From NCBI GenBank assembly GCA_014381785.1, contig JACNKZ010000043.1:1-57710 (forward strand): a stretch of 57,710 nt of DNA, written 5' to 3'. The translations under genes and the position numbers were made by a program. The notes below the pieces were generated by a model. The model was not told the DNA's origin. It saw only the letters and a program-made list of their open reading frames with translations, and did not search any database. This DNA is from Kiritimatiellota bacterium (lineage in GTDB: Bacteria > Verrucomicrobiota > Kiritimatiellia > Kiritimatiellales > Tichowtungiaceae). Each line of letters starts with the position of its first letter. Position 1 is the stretch's first letter. This document shows positions 1 through 8,353 of the stretch, piece by piece.

Positions 1-847
1 ATTCTCGATCCAGCCAGCATTGAAGTGAATCGGAAAAAGCGGCGAGCTAAAACGGATCGGCTGGACGCAGAAAGTCTGGTTCGCTTATTGAAACGCTACC
101 TGAGCGGGGACGAAGATGTTTTTTCGGTTGTTCGCGCCCCAACTGTGGATCAGGAAGATGATATGCGTCTGGATCGAGAGCTCGAACGCTTAAAAAAAGA
201 ACGCTCCTCCCACGTCAACCGAATCAAGTCTCTTTTAATTCTCCACGGACTCTATATCAAGGGACCCCTCAGTAAGCTGCGAAAACAGATCGATACACTT
301 CGGCTTTGGAATGATAAACCACTTCCGGATTCACTTCGAAACGAGATCCTGCGTGAGTTGGATCGGCATGATCAAATCATTGAGCACATCCGGTTGCTTG
401 AAAACAAAGCAGGATGAGTTGAAGTCGCCGCAAACGAACGCTCAAAAACAGACTCGGGATTTGTTGCGCCTTCGGGGAGTTGGAGAGGTTTCTGCCTGGT
501 CACTCAGCCATGAATTTTTCGGCTGGCGGGAGTTTAAAAATCGGCGAGAGGTTGCGTCGCTGGCCGGACTCACACCAACGCCCTACGACAGCGGAAACTC
601 CCGCGTGGAGCAGGGAATCAGCAAGGCTGGTAATCGGAGAGTTCGCCGCATCATGATTGAATTGGCGTGGTCGTGGCTGCGGTTTCAGCCGGACAGCGAG
701 CTAAGCAAGTGGTTTGAAAAGCGTTTTGGACACGGATCGAAGCGGATGCGCCGAATCGGAATTGTTGCGCTGGCTAGAAAACTACTGGTCGCATTGTGGA
801 AATATGTTGAGTTTGGCGAAGTGCCCGAAGGTGCGATTCTCGTGTAA
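1..847 (+). pseudogene. IS110-family transposase, 5'-truncated by the window edge and frameshifted
   Basis: The reading frame is open from base 1 and carries the IS110 DEDD-domain end motif KTDRLDAESL (about bases 49-78), which normally lies near residue 100, so roughly the first 100 residues lie outside the window. After the helical linker the frame stops at 415-417, but the continuation (RLRGVGEVSAWSL, then SLAGLTPTPYDSG, then GNRRVRRIMIE, the Transposase_20 / IS116-IS110-IS902 domain) runs on in the next frame to the stop at 845-847. The shift falls near 395-405, within the sequence gaaaacaaagcagg, where one surplus base separates LLENK from QDELK. IS110 transposases are normally one uninterrupted frame, so I read this as an inactivated copy. 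A sequencing error or a programmed shift are alternatives. Confidence 0.85.
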
Positions 848-890
848 AAAGCAGATTGAGAAAGCAGGGATAAATAAGGATTTAAAATAA

Positions 891-958
891 GGCTGGTAAG
901 GAACCGCGTCGGTCCTGGGTTAACTACCGTTTTAATAGATTGGTCTCTTTACCAAGCC
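891..958 (+). other. Structured non-coding segment downstream of the IS110 transposase
   Basis: The 300 bases after the transposase stop contain no gene. They hold a long imperfect stem: ggctggtaaggaacc at 891-905 pairs with ggtctctttaccaagcc at 942-958. Two short hairpins follow, 1001-1014 (ggga/tccc) and 1034-1051 (cgctcgg/tcgagcg around TTAA). IS110-family elements encode a bridge RNA in a non-coding end, upstream or downstream of the transposase depending on the subgroup. This segment is therefore a candidate for that RNA or for the element end. Only the base pairing is seen; the role is inferred. Confidence 0.3.
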
Positions 959-1105
959 GGTTGACTGAGCTTTAAAAAGCGTATGCAGCATTAGGTGGCA
1001 GGGAATAAAATCCCGCACGGATAGAAGGTGGTTCGCTCGGTTAATCGAGCGCACATTCAAAGCAACCGGGCAGTCTTATTGGAAAAGAAGGAAAGGATTT
1101 TAGCC

Positions 1106-1143
1106 GAGGTGTTGACAGTCCCACATAGAAGGACTGACACCTC
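1106..1143. repeat. Inverted repeat GAGGTGT..CAGTCC / GGACTGACACCTC
   Basis: The left arm gaggtgttgacagtcc (1106-1121) pairs with ggactgacacctc (1131-1143) if a three-base bulge is allowed. It lies just beyond the 3' end of the small membrane gene on the minus strand and could stop its transcription, although no T tract is seen. A related string, aaggactgacccc, appears near the right edge at about 57619, so this may be one unit of a dispersed repeat. Confidence 0.35.
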
Positions 1144-1150
1144 AGCCACC

Positions 1151-1378
1151 TCAGCTGGCGACCGGGGCGGGGCGTTTAAAGTAGGTGGCTTTTACCCAGT
1201 TCCAGTTGAGGATCAGGTGAAGGACAATAACGACCGCCAGAACATATCCGCCGCCCCGGTGCAGAACTTCAAATGCTTTGTACGGAAGCGAATGGCCGAA
1301 TATTCCGCTCAGAAGCTGACTGATCACTAAAACCGCCAGAATCGGGTTGATTACTTTCAGGGCTGTGCTGCGTTTCAT
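1151..1378 (-). CDS. Small two-helix membrane protein, DUF4405-like
   Basis: This is a 75-residue protein with two hydrophobic helices (about residues 8-27 and 44-60). Between and after them are HRGGGYVLA and HLILNWNWVK. The pattern of a histidine at the start of the second helix and HxxLNWxWVK at its end resembles DUF4405, a family related to membrane cytochrome b subunits in which such histidines may bind heme. The start is well set: AGGAGGA lies seven bases before the ATG. No partner redox gene is adjacent. An overlapping plus-strand frame over the same bases has no family features and is rejected. The gene's reality is fairly secure; its function is unknown. Confidence 0.65.
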   Translation of the reverse strand: MKRSTALKVINPILAVLVISQLLSGIFGHSLPYKAFEVLHRGGGYVLAVVIVLHLILNWNWVKATYFKRPAPVAS

Positions 1379-1636
1379 CGGGCTCCTCCTTACAGATTTT
1401 AAAACCGTTTACTCCAATGTGATTTCCTGCTGGTATCCGGGTACCGAGCCAGAACCAGTCGGTTTTTTCAGCCAGCAGTTTCTGAATAGAGCCCGCAATC
1501 CGCTAAAATCCGCATTCCGCCCGCCTCAACCAGATAACGCGAGCCCCTTACATTCTGCGCCGCGCCTAAAAACTTCAGTTTGATATCCTCTAGTCCAGTT
1601 TCCTTTCGCTCCGCAAAGCCTAATGAAATTTAATCT

Positions 1637-1665
1637 CTCTATGAAAACATTTTACGGATTATAAT
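1637..1665 (+). promoter_or_regulatory. Possible promoter of the FKBP gene
   Basis: A perfect TATAAT lies at 1660-1665, 62 bases before the FKBP start codon, but no convincing -35 box sits 16-18 bases upstream. The rest of the 349-base gap 1379-1727 shows no gene or RNA that I recognise. Confidence 0.3.
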
Positions 1666-1727
1666 TTTCCATGCGCGTGCTCAACCTGTAGGATTTTCGC
1701 TCAATTTAACTAGATAAAGGACGCATC

Positions 1728-2147
1728 ATGATCGAAGACAGAAAAAAAGTACGCATTCACTACAAGGGCACGCTGAGCAACGGAGAACTATTCGACTCAT
1801 CCGAAAGCCGCGACCCGCTTGAATTTGAAACCGGCTCCGGCATGGTCATCCCCGGTTTTGACTCCGCCGTCCGCGACATGGAAGTCGGCGGCAAAAAAAC
1901 CGTCACCCTGCCCTGCAAAGAGGCCTACGGCGAACGGCGCGAAGAGATGATCGGTGATATTCCGAAAGCCAACTTCCCGGAGGGCATGGATATCCAGGTC
2001 GGCATGCCGCTGCAGATGTCCGGCCCGCAGGGCCCGCTGGCGGTGGTTGTGAAAGCGGTTAAGGAAGACGCCGTCACCATCGATGCCAACCACCCGCTGG
2101 CCGGCGAAGACCTGACCTTCGAGCTCGAGCTCGTCGAAATCGCGTGA
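1728..2147 (+). CDS. FKBP-type peptidyl-prolyl cis-trans isomerase, SlyD-like
   Basis: The 139-residue protein catalyses proline isomerisation and probably acts as a cytosolic chaperone. The FKBP half-domains flank an insert-in-flap segment: residues 8-25 (IHYKGTLSNGELFDSS) and GSGMVIPGFDSAVRDM come first. The insert follows from about residue 65 to 120, and the SlyD signature DANHPLAGEDLTFELELVEI closes the fold. It lacks the His/Cys-rich metal-binding tail of E. coli SlyD, so nickel handling is unlikely and it is closer to SlpA/short SlyD proteins. Start: ATG with aaagga upstream. It is transcribed alone and ends at a strong terminator. Confidence 0.9.
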   Translation: MIEDRKKVRIHYKGTLSNGELFDSSESRDPLEFETGSGMVIPGFDSAVRDMEVGGKKTVTLPCKEAYGERREEMIGDIPKANFPEGMDIQVGMPLQMSGPQGPLAVVVKAVKEDAVTIDANHPLAGEDLTFELELVEIA

Positions 2148-2198
2148 CGACTACAGCCTTTGAGATTGGCCACAAGAAACACAAAACAGATTCTGGTC

Positions 2199-2227
2199 GG
2201 GGCGGCCTATAAGCCGCCTCTTTTTTT
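2199..2227 (+). terminator. Rho-independent terminator of the FKBP gene
   Basis: The stem ggcggc/gccgcc (2201-2218) with a six-base loop is followed by TC and seven T residues. Its orientation fits the plus-strand FKBP gene ending at 2147. Confidence 0.85.
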
Positions 2228-2241
2228 GTGCCTTTTTGTGG

Positions 2242-2718
2242 CTATTCTTTTTCCTGAAAATCGAGCGCGGCGGAGTTGATGCAGTAGCGCATCCCGGTGG
2301 TTTCAGCCGGACCATCATTAAACAGATGGCCCAGATGGCCCCCGCACGTCGCGCAAAGAACTTCGGTGCGGATCATTCCGTGACTGAGATCTTTGCGCAG
2401 AATGACCCAGTCGGTCTGCGCCGCATCATCAAACGCAGGCCAGCCGCAGCCGGAGTGATACTTATTCTCTGAGGTGAAAAGTTCCGCCCCGCATCCGGCG
2501 CAGCGGTAAATACCCGGCGCTTGATTATCTGTCAGCACGCCGCTGTACGGCCGTTCCGTGCCCGCCTCGCGCAGCACATGATACTGCTCAGCGGTCAGTT
2601 CTTTTTTCCATTCCGCATCGGTTTTCTGAACAGGACTCTCACTCATAGCCACACCCTCCGGTTCCACAGAACAACCCGCCGCTAGCAACGCTATACAGAT
2701 TGGAATGACTGCTTTCAT
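2242..2718 (-). CDS. msrB: Peptide methionine (R)-S-oxide reductase, lipoprotein form
   Basis: MsrB reduces the R-diastereomer of methionine sulfoxide in proteins. The 158-residue product starts with a lipoprotein signal peptide (lipobox LAAGC, Cys16), so repair would take place on the periplasmic side of a membrane. Two CxxC zinc pairs are visible (CAGC and CATC). The catalytic cysteine is in RYCINSAALDF, and SGCGWPAF carries a further conserved cysteine. The start codon overlaps the stop of the upstream HAD gene as ATGA, so the two are translationally coupled. Family assignment is secure; periplasmic placement rests on the lipobox. Confidence 0.93.
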   Translation of the reverse strand: MKAVIPICIALLAAGCSVEPEGVAMSESPVQKTDAEWKKELTAEQYHVLREAGTERPYSGVLTDNQAPGIYRCAGCGAELFTSENKYHSGCGWPAFDDAAQTDWVILRKDLSHGMIRTEVLCATCGGHLGHLFNDGPAETTGMRYCINSAALDFQEKE

Positions 2719-3386
2719 AATTCACTCAGAATAGACAGCAGCCGGGCCGAATCCGTTAGATCTTCAAATACGTAATCTGCACCGGTTTTTTTCAAGGTTT
2801 GGAAATCGAAGATGCCGGTGGCGACGGCGATGGAGACCATACCGTTGGCCTGGGCGGCTTCGACGTCGCGCGGCGTGTCGCCGATCAGCACGGCCCGTTT
2901 TGGATTGCCGGCGCGTTCCAGCGCGATCCGGGCGATCTCGACGCGGTCGGGATGATCGCACCCGCAGCCGAATCCGCTCGGATCAAAGTAGTCCAGAAGG
3001 CCCGCGTGCTTCAGTTTGGCTTTCGCTGTCGCCTCGATATTTCCCGTTATAATTCCCATCCTCCACTGTTTGGAAAGTTCAGGAACAATTTTTCCAATGT
3101 TTGGAAAAAGTTCGGGCGGGATTTCGGCCAAGTGCTCCTCGATTCGGGTGCCGAGCCGCTCAAAAAAAGCCTTCTCCATCTCCGGCGTAGAGATTTCGCC
3201 GCGGTCGGCGGCGATGCGGCGGAACACGTCGAGATCGGTCGCGCCGTAGAAGTTAATGTGCTCCACGCCCTGATCCCATCCGAGCGCCTCATCAAACGCC
3301 TGGCGGAACGCTTTGCGCCCCGCACCGCGCGCATAGAGCAGCGTTCCGTCGATATCAAAAAAAATCCAGCCCCGTTCTTTTTCCAT
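2715..3386 (-). CDS. HAD-superfamily phosphatase (phosphoglycolate phosphatase-like)
   Basis: This 223-residue haloacid dehalogenase-type hydrolase carries motif I FFDIDGTLL near the start, motif II IITGN, and motif IV VLIGDTPRDVEAA, with a helical cap between I and II. All catalytic aspartates are present; the substrate is unknown. I chose the start at MEKERG, immediately before motif I; a longer upstream extension is low-complexity and overlaps leuB. The gene overlaps msrB by ATGA. It contains one exact copy of the dispersed palindrome TTCCAA-N3-TTGGAA (3092-3106), read as FPNIGK, and a degenerate one read as FQTLKK. Confidence 0.85.
   Translation of the reverse strand: MEKERGWIFFDIDGTLLYARGAGRKAFRQAFDEALGWDQGVEHINFYGATDLDVFRRIAADRGEISTPEMEKAFFERLGTRIEEHLAEIPPELFPNIGKIVPELSKQWRMGIITGNIEATAKAKLKHAGLLDYFDPSGFGCGCDHPDRVEIARIALERAGNPKRAVLIGDTPRDVEAAQANGMVSIAVATGIFDFQTLKKTGADYVFEDLTDSARLLSILSEL
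3091..3107. repeat. Dispersed palindrome, copy inside the HAD gene
   Basis: The sequence tttccaatgtttggaaa is an exact member of the TTCCAA-N3-TTGGAA family. It is read in frame as FPNIGK in the HAD phosphatase. Confidence 0.9.
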
Positions 3387-3465
3387 ATTGCCCTTCCAAA
3401 CCCCGGCCCGAGTTGGTAAAAACTGCCGCTTCAACTCAGATTTTAAAGCAAGAAAGCAGGGAAGC

Positions 3466-4539
3466 ATGTCCAAAACGTATAAAATTACTCTTTTGCCCGG
3501 CGACGGAATCGGCCCGGAAGTGATCGCTGAAAGCGTCAAACTGCTCGACGCCATTGCGGAACAGTCCGACTTTTCTTTTAAATACACCACAGCCCTCGCG
3601 GGCGGCGCGGCGATTGACGGTGCCAACGACCCAATGCCGCAGGCAACCATCGATGTCTGTAAAGCGTCCGACGCGGTACTGCTCGGCGCGGTCGGCGGCC
3701 CGAAATGGGATGAGCTGACCGGTGCGATGCGCCCGGAGTCCGGACTGCTGAAAATCCGCAAGGAGCTGGCGGTGTTTGCCAACCTGCGGCCGGTGGTGGT
3801 GCCGCCGTCGCTGGCGGAATCCTCCCCGCTGCGCCCCGGCGCGGTGATCGGCGTAGACCTGCTGACGGTGCGCGAGCTCACCGGCGGCATCTACTTCGGC
3901 CAGCCGGTTGGCAATGACGGATTTGAAGCCTTCAACACCATGCGCTACACCGTTCCTGAAATTGAGCGCGTCGCGCGCGTCGCTTTTGAGTGGGCCCGCA
4001 AACGCCGCAACAAAGTGACCTCTGTCGACAAAGCCAACGTGCTGGAAGTTTCCCGCCTGTGGCGCGACACCGTGAAAAAACTGCACGTCGCAGAGTTTTC
4101 AGACGTCGAACTCGAACACATGTACATCGACAACGCGACCATGCAGATGGTGATCAACCCACGTCAGTTCGACGTGATTCTGACCGGAAACCTTTTCGGT
4201 GACATTCTCTCCGACACCTCCGCCACGCTCGGCGGCTCGCTCGGTCTGCTGCCTTCCGCCAGCCTCGGCTGCGGCACCGGCCTGTTCGAACCGGTTCACG
4301 GTTCAGCTCCGGACATCGCCGGTCAAGGCAAAGCCAATCCGATTGCGATGATTCTTTCGACCGCGATGATGCTCGAGGATCTGGGTGAAAACGCCGCCGC
4401 GACGGCAATCCGTCAGGGTCTGGAAGCGGCGCTCGGCCACAACCTGCGTACAGCGGATCTGTGCCATACCGGATACACGCTGGCATCCACCTCGGAAATG
4501 GGCGAGTTGATCCGCAACGAGACGCTGCGGCACCTGTAA
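3466..4539 (+). CDS. leuB: 3-isopropylmalate dehydrogenase
   Basis: LeuB oxidises and decarboxylates 3-isopropylmalate with NAD+ in leucine biosynthesis. The 357-residue protein has the expected length. It shows LLPGDGIGPEV at the N-terminus, the substrate arginines in LLKIRKELAVFANLRPV, DLLTVRELTGGIYFG, the metal-binding aspartates in NLFGDILSD, and FEPVHGSAPDIAGQ. The start at 3466 is preceded by AGGGA; an in-frame upstream ATG at 3388 would add 26 non-conserved residues. It stands alone, with no leuCD in the window. It diverges from the HAD-msrB pair and converges with the SixA-like gene five bases away. Confidence 0.95.
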   Translation: MSKTYKITLLPGDGIGPEVIAESVKLLDAIAEQSDFSFKYTTALAGGAAIDGANDPMPQATIDVCKASDAVLLGAVGGPKWDELTGAMRPESGLLKIRKELAVFANLRPVVVPPSLAESSPLRPGAVIGVDLLTVRELTGGIYFGQPVGNDGFEAFNTMRYTVPEIERVARVAFEWARKRRNKVTSVDKANVLEVSRLWRDTVKKLHVAEFSDVELEHMYIDNATMQMVINPRQFDVILTGNLFGDILSDTSATLGGSLGLLPSASLGCGTGLFEPVHGSAPDIAGQGKANPIAMILSTAMMLEDLGENAAATAIRQGLEAALGHNLRTADLCHTGYTLASTSEMGELIRNETLRHL

Positions 4540-4543
4540 AAGG

Positions 4544-5194
4544 TTACTGCCCAGTCCGAACGACAGAGTCGGCACCGAAATACATCAACAACCCGAAGAT
4601 GGTCATGATAATCAGCAGGCAGATCACAAAAACGACTGCCAGCTCGATTTTCTGAATCCGCTCCCGCCGCCAGTGGGCGAACTTTTCGCGCCAGCCGATT
4701 GTCATTGGCTCCGCCACCGGAACATCCAGATGCAGGAGCGCGGACCGGCCGAAGGCCGCATCGCGCCACTGACCGTCAATGCTCAGCACAGCAAACGATG
4801 CGTACTTCAGGTTATAGATTTCCGCATTCACCAGATGATGAAGCAAGGAAGTCATCGCCGGATCGTGCCCGACCAGCATCACTGTATCCAACGATTCATC
4901 CAGCTGATGAACCACGCGAAGAATTTCCCGTTTTTCGGCTTCGAAGAGCTCTTCATCCACCTTCATCTGGGAAGCATTGAGCCCCAGCTTTTTACCGAAA
5001 ATTTCGGCGGTCTCGCCGGTGCGACGGGCCGGACTGGTCAGAATCAGATCCGGCACAATGTTCAGAGCGGCAAAGCGCTTCGCCACCTCAACCAGATCAT
5101 GGCGGCCCTGACGGGTCAGCGGGCGCCCGATGTTCGGGACAAAGGGATCCTTATGAATAAAGTCCCCGTGTCGAACTAGAATCAGAGTTTTCAT
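4544..5194 (-). CDS. SixA-like histidine phosphatase with a C-terminal membrane anchor
   Basis: This is a histidine phosphatase of 216 residues. It carries the RHG motif (LVRHGD, residues 7-12), the conserved arginine in TSPARRTGETA, and the second catalytic histidine in LVGHDP, as in SixA phosphohistidine phosphatases. Unlike compact SixA (about 160 residues), it continues into a basic stretch (WREKFAHWRRERIQK) and one transmembrane helix (about residues 183-206) near the end, so it should be tail-anchored with the enzyme in the cytoplasm. Its ATG overlaps the metG stop by one base (TAATG), implying co-expression. The target is unknown; the nitrogen PTS (ptsP at 34-36 kb) is only a speculative partner. 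Confidence 0.8.
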   Translation of the reverse strand: MKTLILVRHGDFIHKDPFVPNIGRPLTRQGRHDLVEVAKRFAALNIVPDLILTSPARRTGETAEIFGKKLGLNASQMKVDEELFEAEKREILRVVHQLDESLDTVMLVGHDPAMTSLLHHLVNAEIYNLKYASFAVLSIDGQWRDAAFGRSALLHLDVPVAEPMTIGWREKFAHWRRERIQKIELAVVFVICLLIIMTIFGLLMYFGADSVVRTGQ

Positions 5195-7119
5195 TATTTA
5201 ACAACAGCACCGCTGGAGGGCAATTCGCCGTCCACGGTTATCAGTTTCAGCTGATCGCCGACCGAGGCGCACAACAGCATGCCTTGCGATTCGACTCCGC
5301 GGATTTTAGCCGGTTTGAGATTAGCGACAATCACAATAATTTTACCAATCACCTCTTCAGCGCTATAGTGCTGAGCAATCCCGGCGATCAACTGGCGTTT
5401 TTCCTCGCCGACTTCGACCTGAAGTTTGAGCAGCTTATCCGCTCCCTCGACCTTTTCGGCCGCGAGAATTTTCGCGGTGCGCAGTTTCACGTTCATGACG
5501 TCGTCATAGGTAATAACGCCTTCAACCTCAGTGGGTTTCTCAGTTTTTTCAGTCACGGGCTTTTCCTCTTTCTTCGTCAATTCAACACGCGGGAACAGCG
5601 GGTCTTCCAAAGGTCGGATAGGCGTTCCGGGTTTTAATACGCCGAACTCACTCAATCTATCAAATTGCGGAACCACGTTATCCATTCCCAATGCACTGCG
5701 CAATTTTCCCATCCGTTCCGGCATAACCGGATAGAGCAATGCAGCGCAAACCCGGAGACATTCAACGGCAACATACAAGGTTGTGTCGACTCCCTCTTGA
5801 TTCCCCGCCTTCGCCATCGCCCAGGGGGCCTTGTCGGCTACAAATTTGTTCGCCGCGCTAATGCTGCCTCGCACACACGCGATCGCCCCATCCAACTTCA
5901 TCTGCGGAAGTAATTCCTGCACAAGGCCGACAGTTCCTGAAATCTTCGGTATCCAAAGATCACGCTTTGCCCGATCTACATCTGCGCTATCTGTCCATTG
6001 AGGTATTTTTCCATCACAATATTTTTCAATCATGCCCAGCACCCGACTAGCGAGGTTCCCCAAATCATTGGCCAAATCGCTGTTGTAGCGTTTCACAAAC
6101 GCCTCTTCGGTGAAGGAGGCGTCCTGCCCGAGGGTCATTTCGGCAATGAGGAAGTAGCGGAAGGCGTCGACTCCGTAGCGGTCGATCATTTCCATCGGGT
6201 TGACGACGTTGCCGAGCGACTTGCTCATTTTAGTGCGGCCGGTCAGCCACCAGCCGTGCGCGAAGATGGTTTTGGGCATTTCAACACCCATCGCTTTGAG
6301 CATGGTCGGCCAGTAAACCGTATGCGTGGTGAGAATGTCTTTGCCGATCAGGTGATGATTCACCGGCCACCACTTGTTAAACATTTCATCGTCGGTTTTG
6401 TAGCCGATGGCGGTGATGTAGTTGAGCAGGGCGTCGAACCAAACGTAGGTGACGAAGTCGGAATCGAACGGGAGCTCGATTCCCCAGGCGAGGCGGGACT
6501 TCGGGCGCGAGATGCAAAGATCCTGCAGTTCGTTGTTTTTGAGGAAGCCGAGCGTTTCATTGGCACGGAAGTCGGGCTGAATGAACTCCGGGTGCGTTTC
6601 GATGTAGTCGATGAGCCACTGCTGATACTTGCTCATGCGGAAGAAATAGTTGGATTCGACGATGGCGTCGACTTTGCGGCCGCACTCGGGGCAGTTGCCG
6701 TCCACGAGATCTTTTTCAATGAAAAAGCGTTCGCAACCGACGCAATACCAGCCTTCGTATTCGGCGCGGTAGATTTCGTCTTTATCAAAAAGCTCCTGCA
6801 GGACTTCCTGCACGATCTTTTTGTGACGATCCTCCGTGGTGCGGATGAAATCGTCGTTGGTGATCTCCAGCCGCTTCCACAGCTCTTGGAAACGGACAAC
6901 GGTTTGATCGCACTGTTCCTGAGCGGTGATGCCGTTTTTGTCGGCGGCCTGCTGCACTTTCTGTCCGTGCTCATCGGTGCCGGTCAGGAAATAAGTGGGG
7001 GTTCCGAGCAGGCGGTGATAGTTCGCCAGAACATCGGCCAGAATCGTGGTGTACGAGTGGCCGATGTGCGGCTGATCGTTCACATAATAAATCGGGGTCG
7101 TTACGTAGTATTTATCCAT
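5194..7119 (-). CDS. metG: Methionyl-tRNA synthetase
   Basis: MetG charges tRNA-Met. The class I signatures are PHIGHSY (HIGH, residues 17-23) and KMSKSLGN. One zinc knuckle is present (CVGC...CPEC), and the C-terminal 110 residues are an OB-fold tRNA-binding domain (VMNVKLRTAKIL, then GVESQGML), so this is the long dimeric type. I place the start at MDKYYVTTP, where the family begins. An in-frame ATG at 7152 has a better-spaced AGGA and would add 11 residues, so either may be used. It is followed without a gap by the SixA-like gene. Confidence 0.95.
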   Translation of the reverse strand: MDKYYVTTPIYYVNDQPHIGHSYTTILADVLANYHRLLGTPTYFLTGTDEHGQKVQQAADKNGITAQEQCDQTVVRFQELWKRLEITNDDFIRTTEDRHKKIVQEVLQELFDKDEIYRAEYEGWYCVGCERFFIEKDLVDGNCPECGRKVDAIVESNYFFRMSKYQQWLIDYIETHPEFIQPDFRANETLGFLKNNELQDLCISRPKSRLAWGIELPFDSDFVTYVWFDALLNYITAIGYKTDDEMFNKWWPVNHHLIGKDILTTHTVYWPTMLKAMGVEMPKTIFAHGWWLTGRTKMSKSLGNVVNPMEMIDRYGVDAFRYFLIAEMTLGQDASFTEEAFVKRYNSDLANDLGNLASRVLGMIEKYCDGKIPQWTDSADVDRAKRDLWIPKISGTVGLVQELLPQMKLDGAIACVRGSISAANKFVADKAPWAMAKAGNQEGVDTTLYVAVECLRVCAALLYPVMPERMGKLRSALGMDNVVPQFDRLSEFGVLKPGTPIRPLEDPLFPRVELTKKEEKPVTEKTEKPTEVEGVITYDDVMNVKLRTAKILAAEKVEGADKLLKLQVEVGEEKRQLIAGIAQHYSAEEVIGKIIVIVANLKPAKIRGVESQGMLLCASVGDQLKLITVDGELPSSGAVVK

Positions 7120-7188
7120 ATCCCGCACAGAATATAGATTCTGGCTCAACATTCCAGTCCTACAGGCGGTTTTTCTGCGATCAGCGGA

Positions 7189-8022
7189 TTAATGCCCGCC
7201 ATCCTTTATCAGCATCATAATGGCCACCGCAAAAACCAGAACGATCACGACACTATACAAAATCCGGTCAGGGATCTTCACCGACAGTTTGCTGCCGAGC
7301 GGCACGCCGATCAATGAGCCGGCGGCCATCACCAGTGCGGTCGCCCAGTCCACCTCCCCGCCCCTGCCATAGATCACCGAGGTCATCATCGTCAGCACGA
7401 GAGCAATAAAAATAGAGCTGCCAACTGTACGGCTGGTCTGCAACCCGAACAGCACCATCAGAATCGGCACAATCAACACGCCGCCGCCAATGGATGTCGC
7501 GCCGATCAGTGCGCCGACCACACCGCCCATTGCCACGCCGAGCAGGCGGCGACGCATCGGGTTTTCCGTGACATGATCCGATAACAGCGATGGCGACCCG
7601 GTCGCCTTTTGATTGCGAATCTGGCGAATCAGATTCCAGAGCATCACCGCCACACAGAAGAAGACCATACCGGTAATAAAATGCTGCAACGCGTTAGCGA
7701 ACTCCTCGCTCCCGCCGTGATCGGCCACCCAGCTCGCCACCAGAATATCCGCCGGAACCGCTCCAGCTAGGAACAGCAGGGAAAGCTTCCAGTCGATGGT
7801 TTTGAGTTTAGCGTGATGGATCGTCGCGGAAATTTTAGCCAGAAAGGAGTAGAGGCTGGCCGTTCCGACGGCCATCACTGCATTCATACGCAGAAAAATC
7901 GTGAGCGCGGGCAGCACCAGCACGCCGCCGCCAACACCCGTCAAGCCGATGCAGAATCCGACCGCCAGGCCGAGCCCGATCCGAATCACGATTCCTAGAA
8001 TATCCAACCCGAACAGTTCCAT
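7189..8022 (-). CDS. TauE/SafE-family (TSUP) membrane permease
   Basis: The 277-residue integral membrane protein has about eight helices in two halves. Each half carries the family glycine motif (GLTGVGGGVLVLP near residue 27; GATSIGGGVLIVP in the second half). TSUP proteins move sulfite, sulfoacetate or other organosulfur anions; the substrate cannot be read from sequence. The start at 8022 is supported by GGAGAG six bases upstream. One dispersed palindrome copy lies 39 bases upstream of the start. It lies between metG and tRNA-Arg on the same strand, with no evident partner. Confidence 0.88.
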   Translation of the reverse strand: MELFGLDILGIVIRIGLGLAVGFCIGLTGVGGGVLVLPALTIFLRMNAVMAVGTASLYSFLAKISATIHHAKLKTIDWKLSLLFLAGAVPADILVASWVADHGGSEEFANALQHFITGMVFFCVAVMLWNLIRQIRNQKATGSPSLLSDHVTENPMRRRLLGVAMGGVVGALIGATSIGGGVLIVPILMVLFGLQTSRTVGSSIFIALVLTMMTSVIYGRGGEVDWATALVMAAGSLIGVPLGSKLSVKIPDRILYSVVIVLVFAVAIMMLIKDGGH

Positions 8023-8060
8023 TTTCTCTCCACAACTAAGCCCCGAGACCGTACCGAATG

Positions 8061-8077
8061 TTTCCAATATTTGGAAA
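8061..8077. repeat. Dispersed palindrome, intergenic copy
   Basis: The sequence tttccaatatttggaaa is an exact family member in the leader of the TSUP permease gene. Confidence 0.9.
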
Positions 8078-8172
8078 CAACAAGTTTGCGGCCGGAACGG
8101 CTCGCCCCGCTCATCCGAATCGTTCAATAAAATGGCCCGTCGTGAGCGAGAAAGCAAAGCGAACGAGTTGAA

Positions 8173-8247
8173 TGGTGCGCCCAACAGGAGTCGAACCTGT
8201 ATCAATGGCTTCGGAGGCCACTATTCTATCCATTGAACTATGGGCGC
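8173..8247 (-). tRNA. tRNA-Arg (anticodon CCG)
   Basis: The minus strand folds as a cloverleaf: acceptor stem GCGCCCA/TGGGCGC, a D arm containing AGTTCAATGGATAGAA, an anticodon loop CTCCGAA that places CCG at positions 34-36, and the T-arm motif GGTTCGACTCC. Discriminator A and an encoded CCA end it at 8173. It reads the CGG arginine codon. Confidence 0.95.
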
Positions 8248-8306
8248 AAAGGAGAAGAGAAAGTACCGATTCCCGTTTCATAGGGAAACAGAAAAACACA
8301 AAAACA

Positions 8307-8330
8307 AAACGCCCCGCGGCGCGGGGCGTT
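8307..8330 (-). terminator. Rho-independent terminator of serC
   Basis: The stem gccccgc/gcggggc is flanked by aac/gtt. On the minus strand it is followed by a T-rich tail (TTTTGTTTTTGTG). It lies 24 bases beyond the serC stop. Confidence 0.85.
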
Positions 8331-8353
8331 CTGCAAACGGCGAAAAGGCCATT

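Noticed and set aside
2715-3890. 391-codon version of the HAD gene with a start at 3890
   Set aside because: The first 168 residues are low-complexity and antisense to leuB; the HAD fold starts at MEKERG (3386).
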